From contig CAZMEV010000028.1 of assembly GCA_964565375.1 (NCBI GenBank), forward strand, positions 1 through 31,494: a stretch of DNA of 31,494 bases. The letters run 5' to 3'. This stretch comes from SLAN01 sp964565375. GTDB lineage: Bacteria > Spirochaetota > Spirochaetia > DSM-27196 > SKKC01. Of this stretch, positions 23,085-30,130 are shown in pieces (the first letter of the stretch is position 1; every line of letters begins with the position of its first letter). The notes below the pieces were generated by a model that made no database searches, was not told the origin of the DNA, and was given only the letters and a program-made list of their open reading frames with translations. The position numbers and the translations under genes were made by a program.

Positions 23085-24158
23085 ATGAGCACGTTACGGT
23101 ATCGGCTCACCTCAAACCCCGGCCTCGAAGACATTGTTGAAACAGAGCTGCGCGAGCGCATCAGCGCCATTGCCCCGGATGCGGCGATCACGGTTAAGCC
23201 GCAGGGGCTTGCCGGTGTGGTACAGCTTGATCCGGGAGATATCGAGCGCGGCACTCTCGAGTCGCAGCTCTGGAAGCTGCGGTCGGTGTTTCATGTTATT
23301 CGCCATCTCGAAACCGTTACTCTTTCGGCTCCTGATATGCTCAGTGAACTGCTCGCAAAGGTGGGGGAAACCGAGTTTCCGGGCGTTACCCCGGAGGATA
23401 CATTTCGTGTTACCAGCCGGAGAACAGGAGAACATCCGTTCGGAAGCATGGATATCGAACGGGAGGCCGGTGCGGTGGTAAATCGGACGACCGGTATGGG
23501 CGTCGATCTCGAGGGCTTCACGGTTCATGTGCGGGTGGATCTCAGAGACACAATCGGAATGATCGGTATGCAGCTGACGAGCACCGGACTTGACAGGCGC
23601 TACGCGTGGGCCTTCCGTCCTCGAGTGGCACTGCGCACAACGGTTGCATATGGAATGCTGCGACTTGCAAACTTCAGTGAACCGCCGCAGTCGGTTATCG
23701 ACCCATTCTGCGGCTCGGGTACGGTCCTGCTCGAAGCCGCTTCGCTGTGGCCCAATGCGCGAATTGTGGGATGTGATAAGGTGGATGAATGTGTCGAAGG
23801 CGCAACGGCCAACGTCTCGGCAGCCGGCTTCTCCGAAAGGATCGAGGTCCGGCAGGCAGATGCCCGCGATCTCGGCGAGCTATACGAGGCCGCTTCGTTC
23901 GATGCGGTTATCTGCAATCCACCCTTCGGTGTGAGGCTCGGTCAGAAGACCGACTTCGAGCACCTTTACCGGCGATTTCTGCACGGCGCAGAGCACGTGC
24001 TCGCCCGCGGCGGTCGGGCCGTCTTTCTCGGGGGCAAACGTCGTCACCATGTCGCGCACATTGTCTCGCGTATCCGGAAGCTCCGGATCGTGCACGTGCG
24101 CGTAATAGAAACCGGCGGAGTGTATCCGGCGATTTACGTGCTTGAACGCATACCGTAG
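23085..24158 (+). CDS. THUMP-domain RNA guanine-N2 methyltransferase (Trm14/RlmL-like)
   Basis: A 357-residue protein with a THUMP-like N-terminal RNA-binding region (about 1-150) and a Rossmann methyltransferase domain (about 190-350). SAM motif I DPFCGSGTVLLEA starts near residue 206 and the catalytic motif NPPFG near 276. This layout is shared by Trm14/TrmN (m2G6 of tRNA) and the N-terminal half of RlmL (23S rRNA m2G), so the target could be either. No Shine-Dalgarno is visible. Its last 25 bp overlap the 3' end of the convergent trmJ-like gene. Confidence 0.87.
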   Translation: MSTLRYRLTSNPGLEDIVETELRERISAIAPDAAITVKPQGLAGVVQLDPGDIERGTLESQLWKLRSVFHVIRHLETVTLSAPDMLSELLAKVGETEFPGVTPEDTFRVTSRRTGEHPFGSMDIEREAGAVVNRTTGMGVDLEGFTVHVRVDLRDTIGMIGMQLTSTGLDRRYAWAFRPRVALRTTVAYGMLRLANFSEPPQSVIDPFCGSGTVLLEAASLWPNARIVGCDKVDECVEGATANVSAAGFSERIEVRQADARDLGELYEAASFDAVICNPPFGVRLGQKTDFEHLYRRFLHGAEHVLARGGRAVFLGGKRRHHVAHIVSRIRKLRIVHVRVIETGGVYPAIYVLERIP

Positions 24159-24886
24159 CGGACCTTTCGAAACAGGCGGAACAGCCGCCGCGCCTCCCTC
24201 GGATTGAGCGCGGCCCTTGCGAGCAGATCGCGTACGAACAGCCGACTGGTATCCCTGTCGTGCGCGCCTGAGAAGCCCACTTGGGCCACGATAGCATTCG
24301 CCTCTTCGGCAAGCTCGTCGATCGTTTGCGCAGGGACCGGAGTGAATCCTTCAGGCGGCGCAGTCATGGCTGCGCGAAATACTTCATAACAGGCAATCTG
24401 CACGGCCTGCGAAAGATTCAGACTCGGGTAATCCGGTGAGGTCGGAATACGGCAGGCGAGGTGACAGGCATCGGTCTGCTCGGTGGTCAGTCCGTGTTCT
24501 TCGTTTCCAAATACCAGTGCTGCGGTTCCACCCGAAAGCGATGCGATTCGAGTGGCGATAGCCTCCGGTGTGCGCGAAGCGTGTTTGCGGTATTTGCCCT
24601 GACGGCGGGTGTAGGCGACCGCGAGGCTGCAGTCGGCCACCGCTTCCTGAACTGTCTCGTGGAACGTTGCTGAGTGGTATACATCGGCAGCATGAACAGC
24701 TGTAACTGCCACTTCGTTGTCGTCGTAGCAGCGTCCACCGGGAACAACCGCGAGTTCGGTGAGTCCCATCGTTTTCATAGCTCTGCATACGGAGCCGATG
24801 TTTCGGTTTTCGTCCGGCCATGCGAGCACGACCCGGACTGTTGCGGGTAGTCGCCCGCGGTCAGGCTTACCTTTTGTGTCATTCAT
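24134..24886 (-). CDS. tRNA/rRNA ribose methyltransferase, TrmJ-like (SpoU/SPOUT family)
   Basis: A 250-residue SPOUT methyltransferase. The N-terminal VVLAWPDENRNIGSVCRAMK is motif 1 (E/N-x-R-N-x-G), ALVFGNEEHGLT is motif 2 and IPTSPDYPSLNLSQAV motif 3, which form the SAM-binding knot. TrmJ makes the 2'-O-methyl of nucleotide 32 in tRNA. A helical tail of ~75 residues (EANAIVAQ..., DLLARAALNPREARRL) follows. The promoter is TTGCCG (24930-24925), 17 bp, TAATAC (24907-24902), about 15 nt before the ATG at 24886. It overlaps its convergent neighbour by 25 bp. Confidence 0.88.
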   Translation of the reverse strand: MNDTKGKPDRGRLPATVRVVLAWPDENRNIGSVCRAMKTMGLTELAVVPGGRCYDDNEVAVTAVHAADVYHSATFHETVQEAVADCSLAVAYTRRQGKYRKHASRTPEAIATRIASLSGGTAALVFGNEEHGLTTEQTDACHLACRIPTSPDYPSLNLSQAVQIACYEVFRAAMTAPPEGFTPVPAQTIDELAEEANAIVAQVGFSGAHDRDTSRLFVRDLLARAALNPREARRLFRLFRKVRYGMRSST

Positions 24887-24901
24887 CGCGAGATGCGATG
24901 A

Positions 24902-24930
24902 GTATTACTCGTAAGAGGTGCAAGCGGCAA
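24902..24930 (-). promoter_or_regulatory. Promoter of the trmJ-like gene
   Basis: On the minus strand TTGCCG and TAATAC are 17 bp apart, and the -10 ends 15 nt before the ATG. The predicted leader is about 8 nt without a Shine-Dalgarno. Confidence 0.55.
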
Positions 24931-24949
24931 GAATTTTGCGTGTGCTGTC

Positions 24950-25018
24950 GACCGCGCCCGAGGGATTCTGCCCAACGGGAGCGGTCGCGCGCGCGTAAGT
25001 CATCATTATTCTTACGCG
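24950..25018. terminator. Two inverted repeats downstream of the sugar-binding-protein gene
   Basis: CGCGTAAG (24992-24999) and CTTACGCG (25011-25018) form an 8-bp perfect stem with an 11-nt loop, starting seven bases past the binding-protein stop. A second, imperfect stem pairs GACCGC (from 24950) with GCGGTC (ending about 24986). Neither is followed by a T run on the minus strand, so the call is a weak terminator or mRNA-stabilising hairpin. Confidence 0.4.
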
Positions 25019-25024
25019 GATTTC

Positions 25025-26329
25025 TTACATGGTCGCCAGGATCTGTTCTATCGCCTGTTCGTAGGCTTCTTCCACGGTGAGGTCGCCTTCAATGACTCCT
25101 GTGACAGCGGTTCCCCAGATTCCGGCTATCTCCGCGTCGAACTCGCTGACTGTCTGTTCAGGAGTATTCATTGCCACCTCAGCGAATATCTCACGCACCT
25201 GCTGACCACCGTAGTAATCGACTTCCTCTTCCATTACCTCATGGTCGTACAATTCTGTGTGTGCCGGGAAAAGGTCATGGTTGCGAAAGTTGTATAACTG
25301 GGCCTCTTTGTTCGTCGCCAGGAACTTAATTACCTCCCACGCAGGAAGGACTTTGTGGCTGGGAACCTCTTCGGGGATGGATAGGTAGGATCCTCCCATG
25401 CTCGCGTTTTCCGGCAGGCGGGCAACGCGCCAGTCCTCCACGTCGGGAGCGATCCATTCCCGCAGTGCGCCACCGAACCATGCGCCGTTGGCTGTCATTG
25501 CTACCGTGCCGTCGGAAAAGGACTGAATCCACTGCTCGCTCCAGGCTCCGAGGTCTGCATCGACACCTGCCTCCCGCACACTTCGTACAAGTTCGAGAAC
25601 CTCGATGAAATCCTCACGGGGCTCGAGCGGGTCGCCGTCCTCGTTGATCCAGTCTCCCTTTCCTCCGCCGATCGGGACATCAGCAACTTCTCCGGCGGTC
25701 GGCAGGGCGAACTGGTCTATTTCGCCGTCGTCGTTGGTGTCCCGGGTAACGGTTTCGGCGATCTCCAGAAACTCATCCCAGTCGGAGATATTCTGAATCT
25801 GCTCTTCGGTGACCCCCGCCTCTTCGACAAGATCCTCGCGGTAGAATAACACTGCCGGCGCGATATCGACCGGCATGGCTACAAGGCGTCCGTCCTGTGT
25901 TGTCGCGTTGGCCATCGCAAAATCGACGATATCCTCACCTTCGTCGATCCCGTTGAAGGGTTCTTGAGCAAGATCGTGAAGCCCACCGCCGGCAACGAAT
26001 TGTGCAATGTATTCGATTTCCAGGGATTCTATGTGATTGGTGGCTTCGCCGGCGGCAATTACCGTTGTCAGACGTTCATGGTGTCCGTCGAAATCCGATG
26101 CCTCAAACTCCAGTTCTATATTGGGAAAGCGCTCCTGAAATGCCTCCGTTTCGGATAGAGGAGCATACGCATCTTCGAGCCCGAATGTACCGATAGAAAT
26201 CGTGTATTCCCTGTCGGGATCGTACGGCTCAAGATCCTCTACTTCCTGCTGCCCGCCGGCAGAAAGCAGCATAGTAGAAAGCAACAGAACGGTTGCCACG
26301 CTTGTAATAAAACGAACCATGGAAGTCAT
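25025..26329 (-). CDS. Sugar ABC transporter substrate-binding protein (family 1/MalE-like)
   Basis: A 434-residue extracytoplasmic solute-binding protein, family 1 (COG1653 type). The signal peptide (about 1-25, hydrophobic VATVLLLSTMLL) ends SAGGQQE without a lipobox Cys. The mature part has LVAMPVDIAPAVLFYREDL and NGAWFGGALREW, typical of sugar-binding members. I chose ATG 26329 because AGGAGG lies five bases upstream; the longer in-frame start at 26416 gives no signal peptide and has no ribosome site. No permease or ATPase gene is adjacent, so transport partners are elsewhere. Divergent from the GH30 gene across 130 bp. Confidence 0.9.
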   Translation of the reverse strand: MTSMVRFITSVATVLLLSTMLLSAGGQQEVEDLEPYDPDREYTISIGTFGLEDAYAPLSETEAFQERFPNIELEFEASDFDGHHERLTTVIAAGEATNHIESLEIEYIAQFVAGGGLHDLAQEPFNGIDEGEDIVDFAMANATTQDGRLVAMPVDIAPAVLFYREDLVEEAGVTEEQIQNISDWDEFLEIAETVTRDTNDDGEIDQFALPTAGEVADVPIGGGKGDWINEDGDPLEPREDFIEVLELVRSVREAGVDADLGAWSEQWIQSFSDGTVAMTANGAWFGGALREWIAPDVEDWRVARLPENASMGGSYLSIPEEVPSHKVLPAWEVIKFLATNKEAQLYNFRNHDLFPAHTELYDHEVMEEEVDYYGGQQVREIFAEVAMNTPEQTVSEFDAEIAGIWGTAVTGVIEGDLTVEEAYEQAIEQILATM

Positions 26330-26379
26330 TGGTTCCTCCTTAATGTATCTACAGTTCAGCACTGCCCACTTGCAGTAGC

Positions 26380-26392
26380 TTGCGTGCCGCAA
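26380..26392. promoter_or_regulatory. Palindrome in the divergent binding-protein/GH30 promoter region
   Basis: TTGCGTGCCGCAA is a 5-bp perfect inverted repeat around three bases, in the 130-bp gap between two divergent carbohydrate genes. It could be an operator for a LacI- or other sugar-responsive regulator. No regulator gene is in the window. Confidence 0.3.
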
Positions 26393-26459
26393 TAAACTAT
26401 GCAAGCAGATTCGCACCGGAGCGAACAGCTGTCAACGGTTAATAGCCGCGGGAGGAAAA

Positions 26460-27806
26460 ATGATGTGGAAAATTACACGAGTAGAAAGCGCACCGGAACA
26501 GGATCGGCAGTGGGAAACGGCAACGATTCGGCCGTTGGCGGGAAAGGGACGGCAGCAGATCGACACGAGTCGCCGCTATCAGACAATGGCGGGATTCGGC
26601 GGAGCGTTCACGGAGGCGGCGGCATACACGCTGAGCCGTATGCCCGAAGATCGCCGCACGGAGGCACTGACAAGCTATTTCGATCGAAGCCGGGGTCTAG
26701 GCTATTCAATAGGTCGGGTTCCCATTCACAGTTGTGATTTTTCACTCGGGAACTACACATACATTGCCGACGGCGACGAAACGCTCGACAGCTTCTCGCT
26801 TGAACACGAGGAACGCCGGCTCTTTCCAATGATTCGCGATGCAGAGGCGATTCGAGGCGAGAAGATCCCACTTCTTGCCTCGCCATGGAGTCCACCGGGG
26901 TGGATGAAAACAAACGGCGAAATGAACAACGGAGGGAGTCTGCTGCCGCAGTACCGCGAACTCTGGGCACGCTACATCGCGCGCTATGCGAACGAGATGA
27001 GGGGCAAGGGGTTTAATCTGTGGGCGCTCACGGTGCAGAACGAGCCTGCCGCCGTTCAGACGTGGGAATCCTGCACCTATTCAGCGGAGGAGGAACGCGA
27101 CTTTGTTCGTGACTTTCTCGGACCCGTTCTCCACCAACAGGATCTCGCCGACATTAAGCTTCTTATCTGGGACCATAACCGCGATATAATGGTGGAGCGC
27201 GTGAAGGGAGTGCTTGAAGACCCGGACGCCGCGCGCTTTGTCTGGGGTGTCGCTTTTCACTGGTATATGAGTGAAGCGTTCGAGAATGTCGGGGCGGTGC
27301 ACGATCTGTTCCCGGATAAACACCTCCTGTTTACAGAAGGTTGCCAGGAGGGTGGGGTGCATCTCGGGGCCTGGAGCACCGGGGAGCGCTATGCGCGCAA
27401 CATGATCGGCGACTTCAATAACTGGTGTGAAGGCTATCTTGACTGGAACCTCGTACTCGACGAGACCGGTGGCCCGAACCATGTGAACAACCTGTGTGAT
27501 GCGCCGATCATCGCCGACACACGGAGGGGCGAGCTTCACTACAACAGCTCTTACTATGCAATCGGACACTTCAGCCGCTATGTTGCGCCGGGAAGTCGGC
27601 GCGTCGGTCTCGAAGGAGACAGCGAACTTCAGTCGGTTGCATTTGAGAATCCGGACGGATCAATCGCGCTGATAATGCTCAACGGCAATGACGAAGAGGC
27701 GAGCTACGACGTGAGCCTCGCTTCCAATGGTTCGTCTGATGCTACCCGTGCACAAGGGACACTGGCACCGCACGCAATTGTAACAATTGTGTGGGAGCCC
27801 GCTTGA
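26460..27806 (+). CDS. Glycoside hydrolase family 30 (glucosylceramidase-type) enzyme
   Basis: A 448-residue (beta/alpha)8-barrel plus a small C-terminal beta domain. GFGGAFTEAAA is the family N-terminal motif. The acid/base is Glu195 in TVQNEP and the nucleophile Glu293 in LLFTEGC. Probable activity is on a beta-glucoside or beta-xyloside. No signal peptide is present, so it acts inside the cell, on short products brought in by the adjacent sugar-binding system. GGAGG (26451-26455) precedes two tandem ATGs (26460 and 26463); spacing favours the second. The epimerase-like gene follows after 18 nt. Confidence 0.93.
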   Translation: MMWKITRVESAPEQDRQWETATIRPLAGKGRQQIDTSRRYQTMAGFGGAFTEAAAYTLSRMPEDRRTEALTSYFDRSRGLGYSIGRVPIHSCDFSLGNYTYIADGDETLDSFSLEHEERRLFPMIRDAEAIRGEKIPLLASPWSPPGWMKTNGEMNNGGSLLPQYRELWARYIARYANEMRGKGFNLWALTVQNEPAAVQTWESCTYSAEEERDFVRDFLGPVLHQQDLADIKLLIWDHNRDIMVERVKGVLEDPDAARFVWGVAFHWYMSEAFENVGAVHDLFPDKHLLFTEGCQEGGVHLGAWSTGERYARNMIGDFNNWCEGYLDWNLVLDETGGPNHVNNLCDAPIIADTRRGELHYNSSYYAIGHFSRYVAPGSRRVGLEGDSELQSVAFENPDGSIALIMLNGNDEEASYDVSLASNGSSDATRAQGTLAPHAIVTIVWEPA

Positions 27807-27824
27807 ATAAGCGACGGAGGAATC

Positions 27825-28682
27825 ATGTATACGCTATCCGATGACCAGCTCGAAGTTTCGATTCTCGACCCCGTTGCCGATCGCGACCGAATGGGGCCCC
27901 GGTACTGTACCGGCGGGTACATCTTTCAGATCGAGGATGCCGGTCGTCCGCTCCTTTCCGGGCCTACGTACCCGGAGAACTTCAACTGGTTTGACGGGCA
28001 GGGTATTCCTGATTCATTTGCGCAGGCTCCGCTTCGCTCGCTTCACTCACCCTCATCGCAGGCGCTCATTCCGGGCATTGGGCTTTGTGACACGAGTGCG
28101 AAGACCATTCTCGAACACTGCGAATGGGATGTTCATGCAGAGGATCTGCGTTCAGAGAACCTGGGTGCAAAGGACGCCCGCGCTGAGGACTGCCGGATCA
28201 GATTTCGCAACCAGCAGAGTTGGGAGGACTACTCGTTCGTTCTCGAGCGGGAGGTGAGCCTTTCCGGCAGGGTTCTGAGTTCGCACACCCGAATCGAGAA
28301 TCTCACTGCTGTTCAGTTTCCGATCTCCTGGTTCCCGCATCCTTTCTTTCCATTGCCGTCAGACCCGGATAGCGCCCTCTGCAGCTTTCCGGCGCCGGTG
28401 GAAATCGCTCCCGGATCCGCCTTCTATCTGTCCGAAGACGGATATCTGCGCTGCAGCGACCCGTCGACGCTTCAGCCTGTTTCCGTTCGATGTAACAGCG
28501 CAGGGCCGCTGACTGTTCTGCAACACCACCCGCATCTCGGACTTGTTGCGGCACGTTACAGTTTTTCCGCCGGGCATATTCTCGCGTGGGCCAACCCGAA
28601 GACGTTCTCCTTCGAGCCGTATCTCGAACAGACGATCGGCGGGCGAATGGCGTTGGAGTGGAGTGCGGAATACCACTTCTGA
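27825..28682 (+). CDS. Aldose-1-epimerase (galactose mutarotase)-like protein
   Basis: A 285-residue cytoplasmic protein with the beta-supersandwich of the mutarotase superfamily. SWFPHPFFPLPS near 165-176 and the end WANPKTFSFEPYLEQTIGG resemble the conserved His/Glu regions of related families. It may interconvert anomers of the sugar freed by the GH30 enzyme. It is not close to GalM proper, so the precise substrate is open. GGAGG lies seven bases before the ATG, and the gene follows GH30 by 18 nt, so they form an operon. Confidence 0.72.
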   Translation: MYTLSDDQLEVSILDPVADRDRMGPRYCTGGYIFQIEDAGRPLLSGPTYPENFNWFDGQGIPDSFAQAPLRSLHSPSSQALIPGIGLCDTSAKTILEHCEWDVHAEDLRSENLGAKDARAEDCRIRFRNQQSWEDYSFVLEREVSLSGRVLSSHTRIENLTAVQFPISWFPHPFFPLPSDPDSALCSFPAPVEIAPGSAFYLSEDGYLRCSDPSTLQPVSVRCNSAGPLTVLQHHPHLGLVAARYSFSAGHILAWANPKTFSFEPYLEQTIGGRMALEWSAEYHF

Positions 28683-28727
28683 GCGCCGGTACAAGCAGCG
28701 GGGTTAAACTCCTGCGACGTGCCGCCT

Positions 28728-28752
28728 GCCACGCGTGGCGTTTGATTTCGGG
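28728..28752 (+). terminator. Possible terminator after the sugar operon
   Basis: GCCACGCGTGGC (28728-28739) is a perfect 12-bp palindrome followed by GTTTGATTTC, a T-rich but not uninterrupted tract. It lies between the epimerase-like stop (28682) and the lexA promoter. Weak evidence. Confidence 0.3.
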
Positions 28753-28800
28753 GACCAAGCGTTAGTTCCTCGCAACAAAGAACGCGGGTAAAAAAAGGGG

Positions 28801-28830
28801 TTGCAAGCCAGACATATGTCCGGAGAAAAT
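28801..28830 (+). promoter_or_regulatory. lexA promoter with LexA-type operator in the spacer
   Basis: TTGCAA (28801-28806) and GAAAAT (28825-28830) are 18 bp apart, and the -10 ends 6 nt before the chosen ATG. The spacer holds CCAGACATATGTCCGG at 28808-28823, a 16-bp palindrome with one mismatch. Its core ACATATGT is also the core of Gram-positive SOS boxes. The same site, more perfect, precedes imuA, so LexA autoregulation is very likely. Confidence 0.8.
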
Positions 28831-28836
28831 AGGCTG

Positions 28837-29442
28837 ATGGTTAACCCCGGCGCTACACGGGAGCGCGTCTATCAATACGTTAAACGCCGTATTCTCGAAG
28901 GAAGCCCGCCTTCTGTACGGGAGGTTCAGCGGGAGCTCGGTCTGCGCGCGGTGCAGAGTGTGCAGGAACACCTCGATGCGCTTGTCGGCGAGGGGCGGCT
29001 CGAGAAACTCAAAGGGGTTTCGCGCGGATACCGGCTTCCGGGAGCTGACCGTCGTCCGCGGATGGTGCCGCTTCTCGGGCGGGTGCAGGCAGGTGAGCTG
29101 ACCGAAGCGATCGAAAACCTCGAAGGGTATGTGGGCGTCGATCATGAGGGGAGCGACGAAGAACTGTTTGCTCTGCGAGTGCGCGGGCGCAGTATGGAAG
29201 GGGCCGGTATCCACGAAGGCGACATCGTCATTGTGCGCAAGCAGGCGACAGCCGACAGTGGACGGATCGTCGTTGCCCTTGTCGATAACGAAGCGACGGT
29301 GAAGCGTCTCAAACGAAGCGGCCGGCGTGTGGAGCTTCACCCGGAAAATCCCGACTTCAGCGTTATTGTCCCTGATGAAGGTGTCGAGCTTCTCGGGGTG
29401 GTCGTGGAAGTCAGACGGTATCTCGAAGTGCAGCAGTCTTGA
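28837..29442 (+). CDS. lexA: SOS repressor LexA
   Basis: A 201-residue repressor with normal domain order. Residues 1-70 form a winged-helix DNA-binding domain (SPPSVREVQRELGLRAV as recognition-helix region). The cleavage site is Ala85-Gly86 in VQAGELTEAI. The peptidase dyad is Ser119 in GRSMEG and Lys156 in ATVKR. I chose ATG 28837, since the in-frame starts 28801 (TTG) and 28816 (ATG) lie at or inside the -35 and operator. No proper Shine-Dalgarno precedes it. RecA-stimulated self-cleavage should relieve repression of lexA and of imuA/imuB, which follow on the same strand. Confidence 0.95.
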   Translation: MVNPGATRERVYQYVKRRILEGSPPSVREVQRELGLRAVQSVQEHLDALVGEGRLEKLKGVSRGYRLPGADRRPRMVPLLGRVQAGELTEAIENLEGYVGVDHEGSDEELFALRVRGRSMEGAGIHEGDIVIVRKQATADSGRIVVALVDNEATVKRLKRSGRRVELHPENPDFSVIVPDEGVELLGVVVEVRRYLEVQQS

Positions 29443-29467
29443 TTACCAGACATTTGTCTGGTAATCT
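29439..29467 (+). promoter_or_regulatory. imuA promoter with 24-bp near-perfect LexA operator
   Basis: TTGATT (29439-29444) and TAATCT (29462-29467) are 17 bp apart. The spacer and edges of both hexamers are covered by a palindrome at 29442-29465, 11 of 12 base pairs matching, with core CCAGACAT / TTGTCTGG. The -10 ends 6 nt before ATG 29474. LexA bound here would directly block RNA polymerase. Confidence 0.82.
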
Positions 29468-29473
29468 GTAGAC

Positions 29474-30130
29474 ATGATGAATACCCGGCCTGCATCCCTG
29501 GTTCGTGCTTCAGATCTGCTTTCCCGTGATTCATCTTTTTCTTCCTCTGTGGCGCAGGCTGCGTCGCGTTGGTCCCTTTCCAATCTGACAGGCCGCCTTA
29601 CCGAAATTACCGGCAATGCCCGGCTTTCCTCGCTTGCAAAAATTGTGCGGGAAGCGCAGATGCACGCCGGCGGTGTTGCATGGATCGGTGTGACGGGATC
29701 GCTCTTTTTTCCGCCGGATTTCGAACAGCGCGGTATCCGTGTGCACGATATCCCGGTTGTTATGCTGCCCGGGAAATCCGAAGACGGTGAAATAAAGCCC
29801 GGCGATAAGGCGGCTCGCGCAGCCGAAATTCTTCTTAAAAGTTCTGCATTTTCGCTGGTTGTTATGGATCTCGGAACGCACAGAGCGGGGACTGCAGCGC
29901 TCGGCCGTATGCTTCGAATCGCCGGGGTTCACGAGTGTGCGGTGGTTGCGGTAACCGAAGGCGAGCCCGCGCTCGGGTCGCTGACAGGGCTTCGCATTGT
30001 TACCGGTTTTGACCGCACAGGCGGTGAATCAGAAACAGTCTCGCTGTCGCTTACCGCCGTCAAGGATAAGCAGACGGGACCATTCTGGCAGGAAACGGAG
30101 GTGTGCCGTGCGCCGCATGGCCTGTGTTGA
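29474..30130 (+). CDS. imuA: ImuA-like SOS mutagenesis protein (RecA-like fold, degenerate P-loop)
   Basis: A 218-residue protein resembling ImuA, the RecA-fold partner of the translesion mutasome. RLTEITGNARLSSLA near 42-56 corresponds to the Walker A region but lacks the GK[ST] triplet, so ATP binding there is doubtful. GGVAWIGVTGSLFFPPDFEQRGI and FSLVVMDLG match the conserved ImuA strand blocks, the latter a Walker B-like strand. The C-terminal part is short. Its promoter carries a LexA operator. The ATG lies immediately after the promoter, and imuB begins 23 nt before its stop. SulA-type cell-division inhibitors share this fold, but the neighbour favours ImuA. Confidence 0.75.
   Translation: MMNTRPASLVRASDLLSRDSSFSSSVAQAASRWSLSNLTGRLTEITGNARLSSLAKIVREAQMHAGGVAWIGVTGSLFFPPDFEQRGIRVHDIPVVMLPGKSEDGEIKPGDKAARAAEILLKSSAFSLVVMDLGTHRAGTAALGRMLRIAGVHECAVVAVTEGEPALGSLTGLRIVTGFDRTGGESETVSLSLTAVKDKQTGPFWQETEVCRAPHGLC

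Noticed and set aside
28801..28836. Longer LexA start at TTG 28801 or ATG 28816
   Set aside because: These start codons lie at the -35 or inside the operator; the extra residues are not LexA-like.
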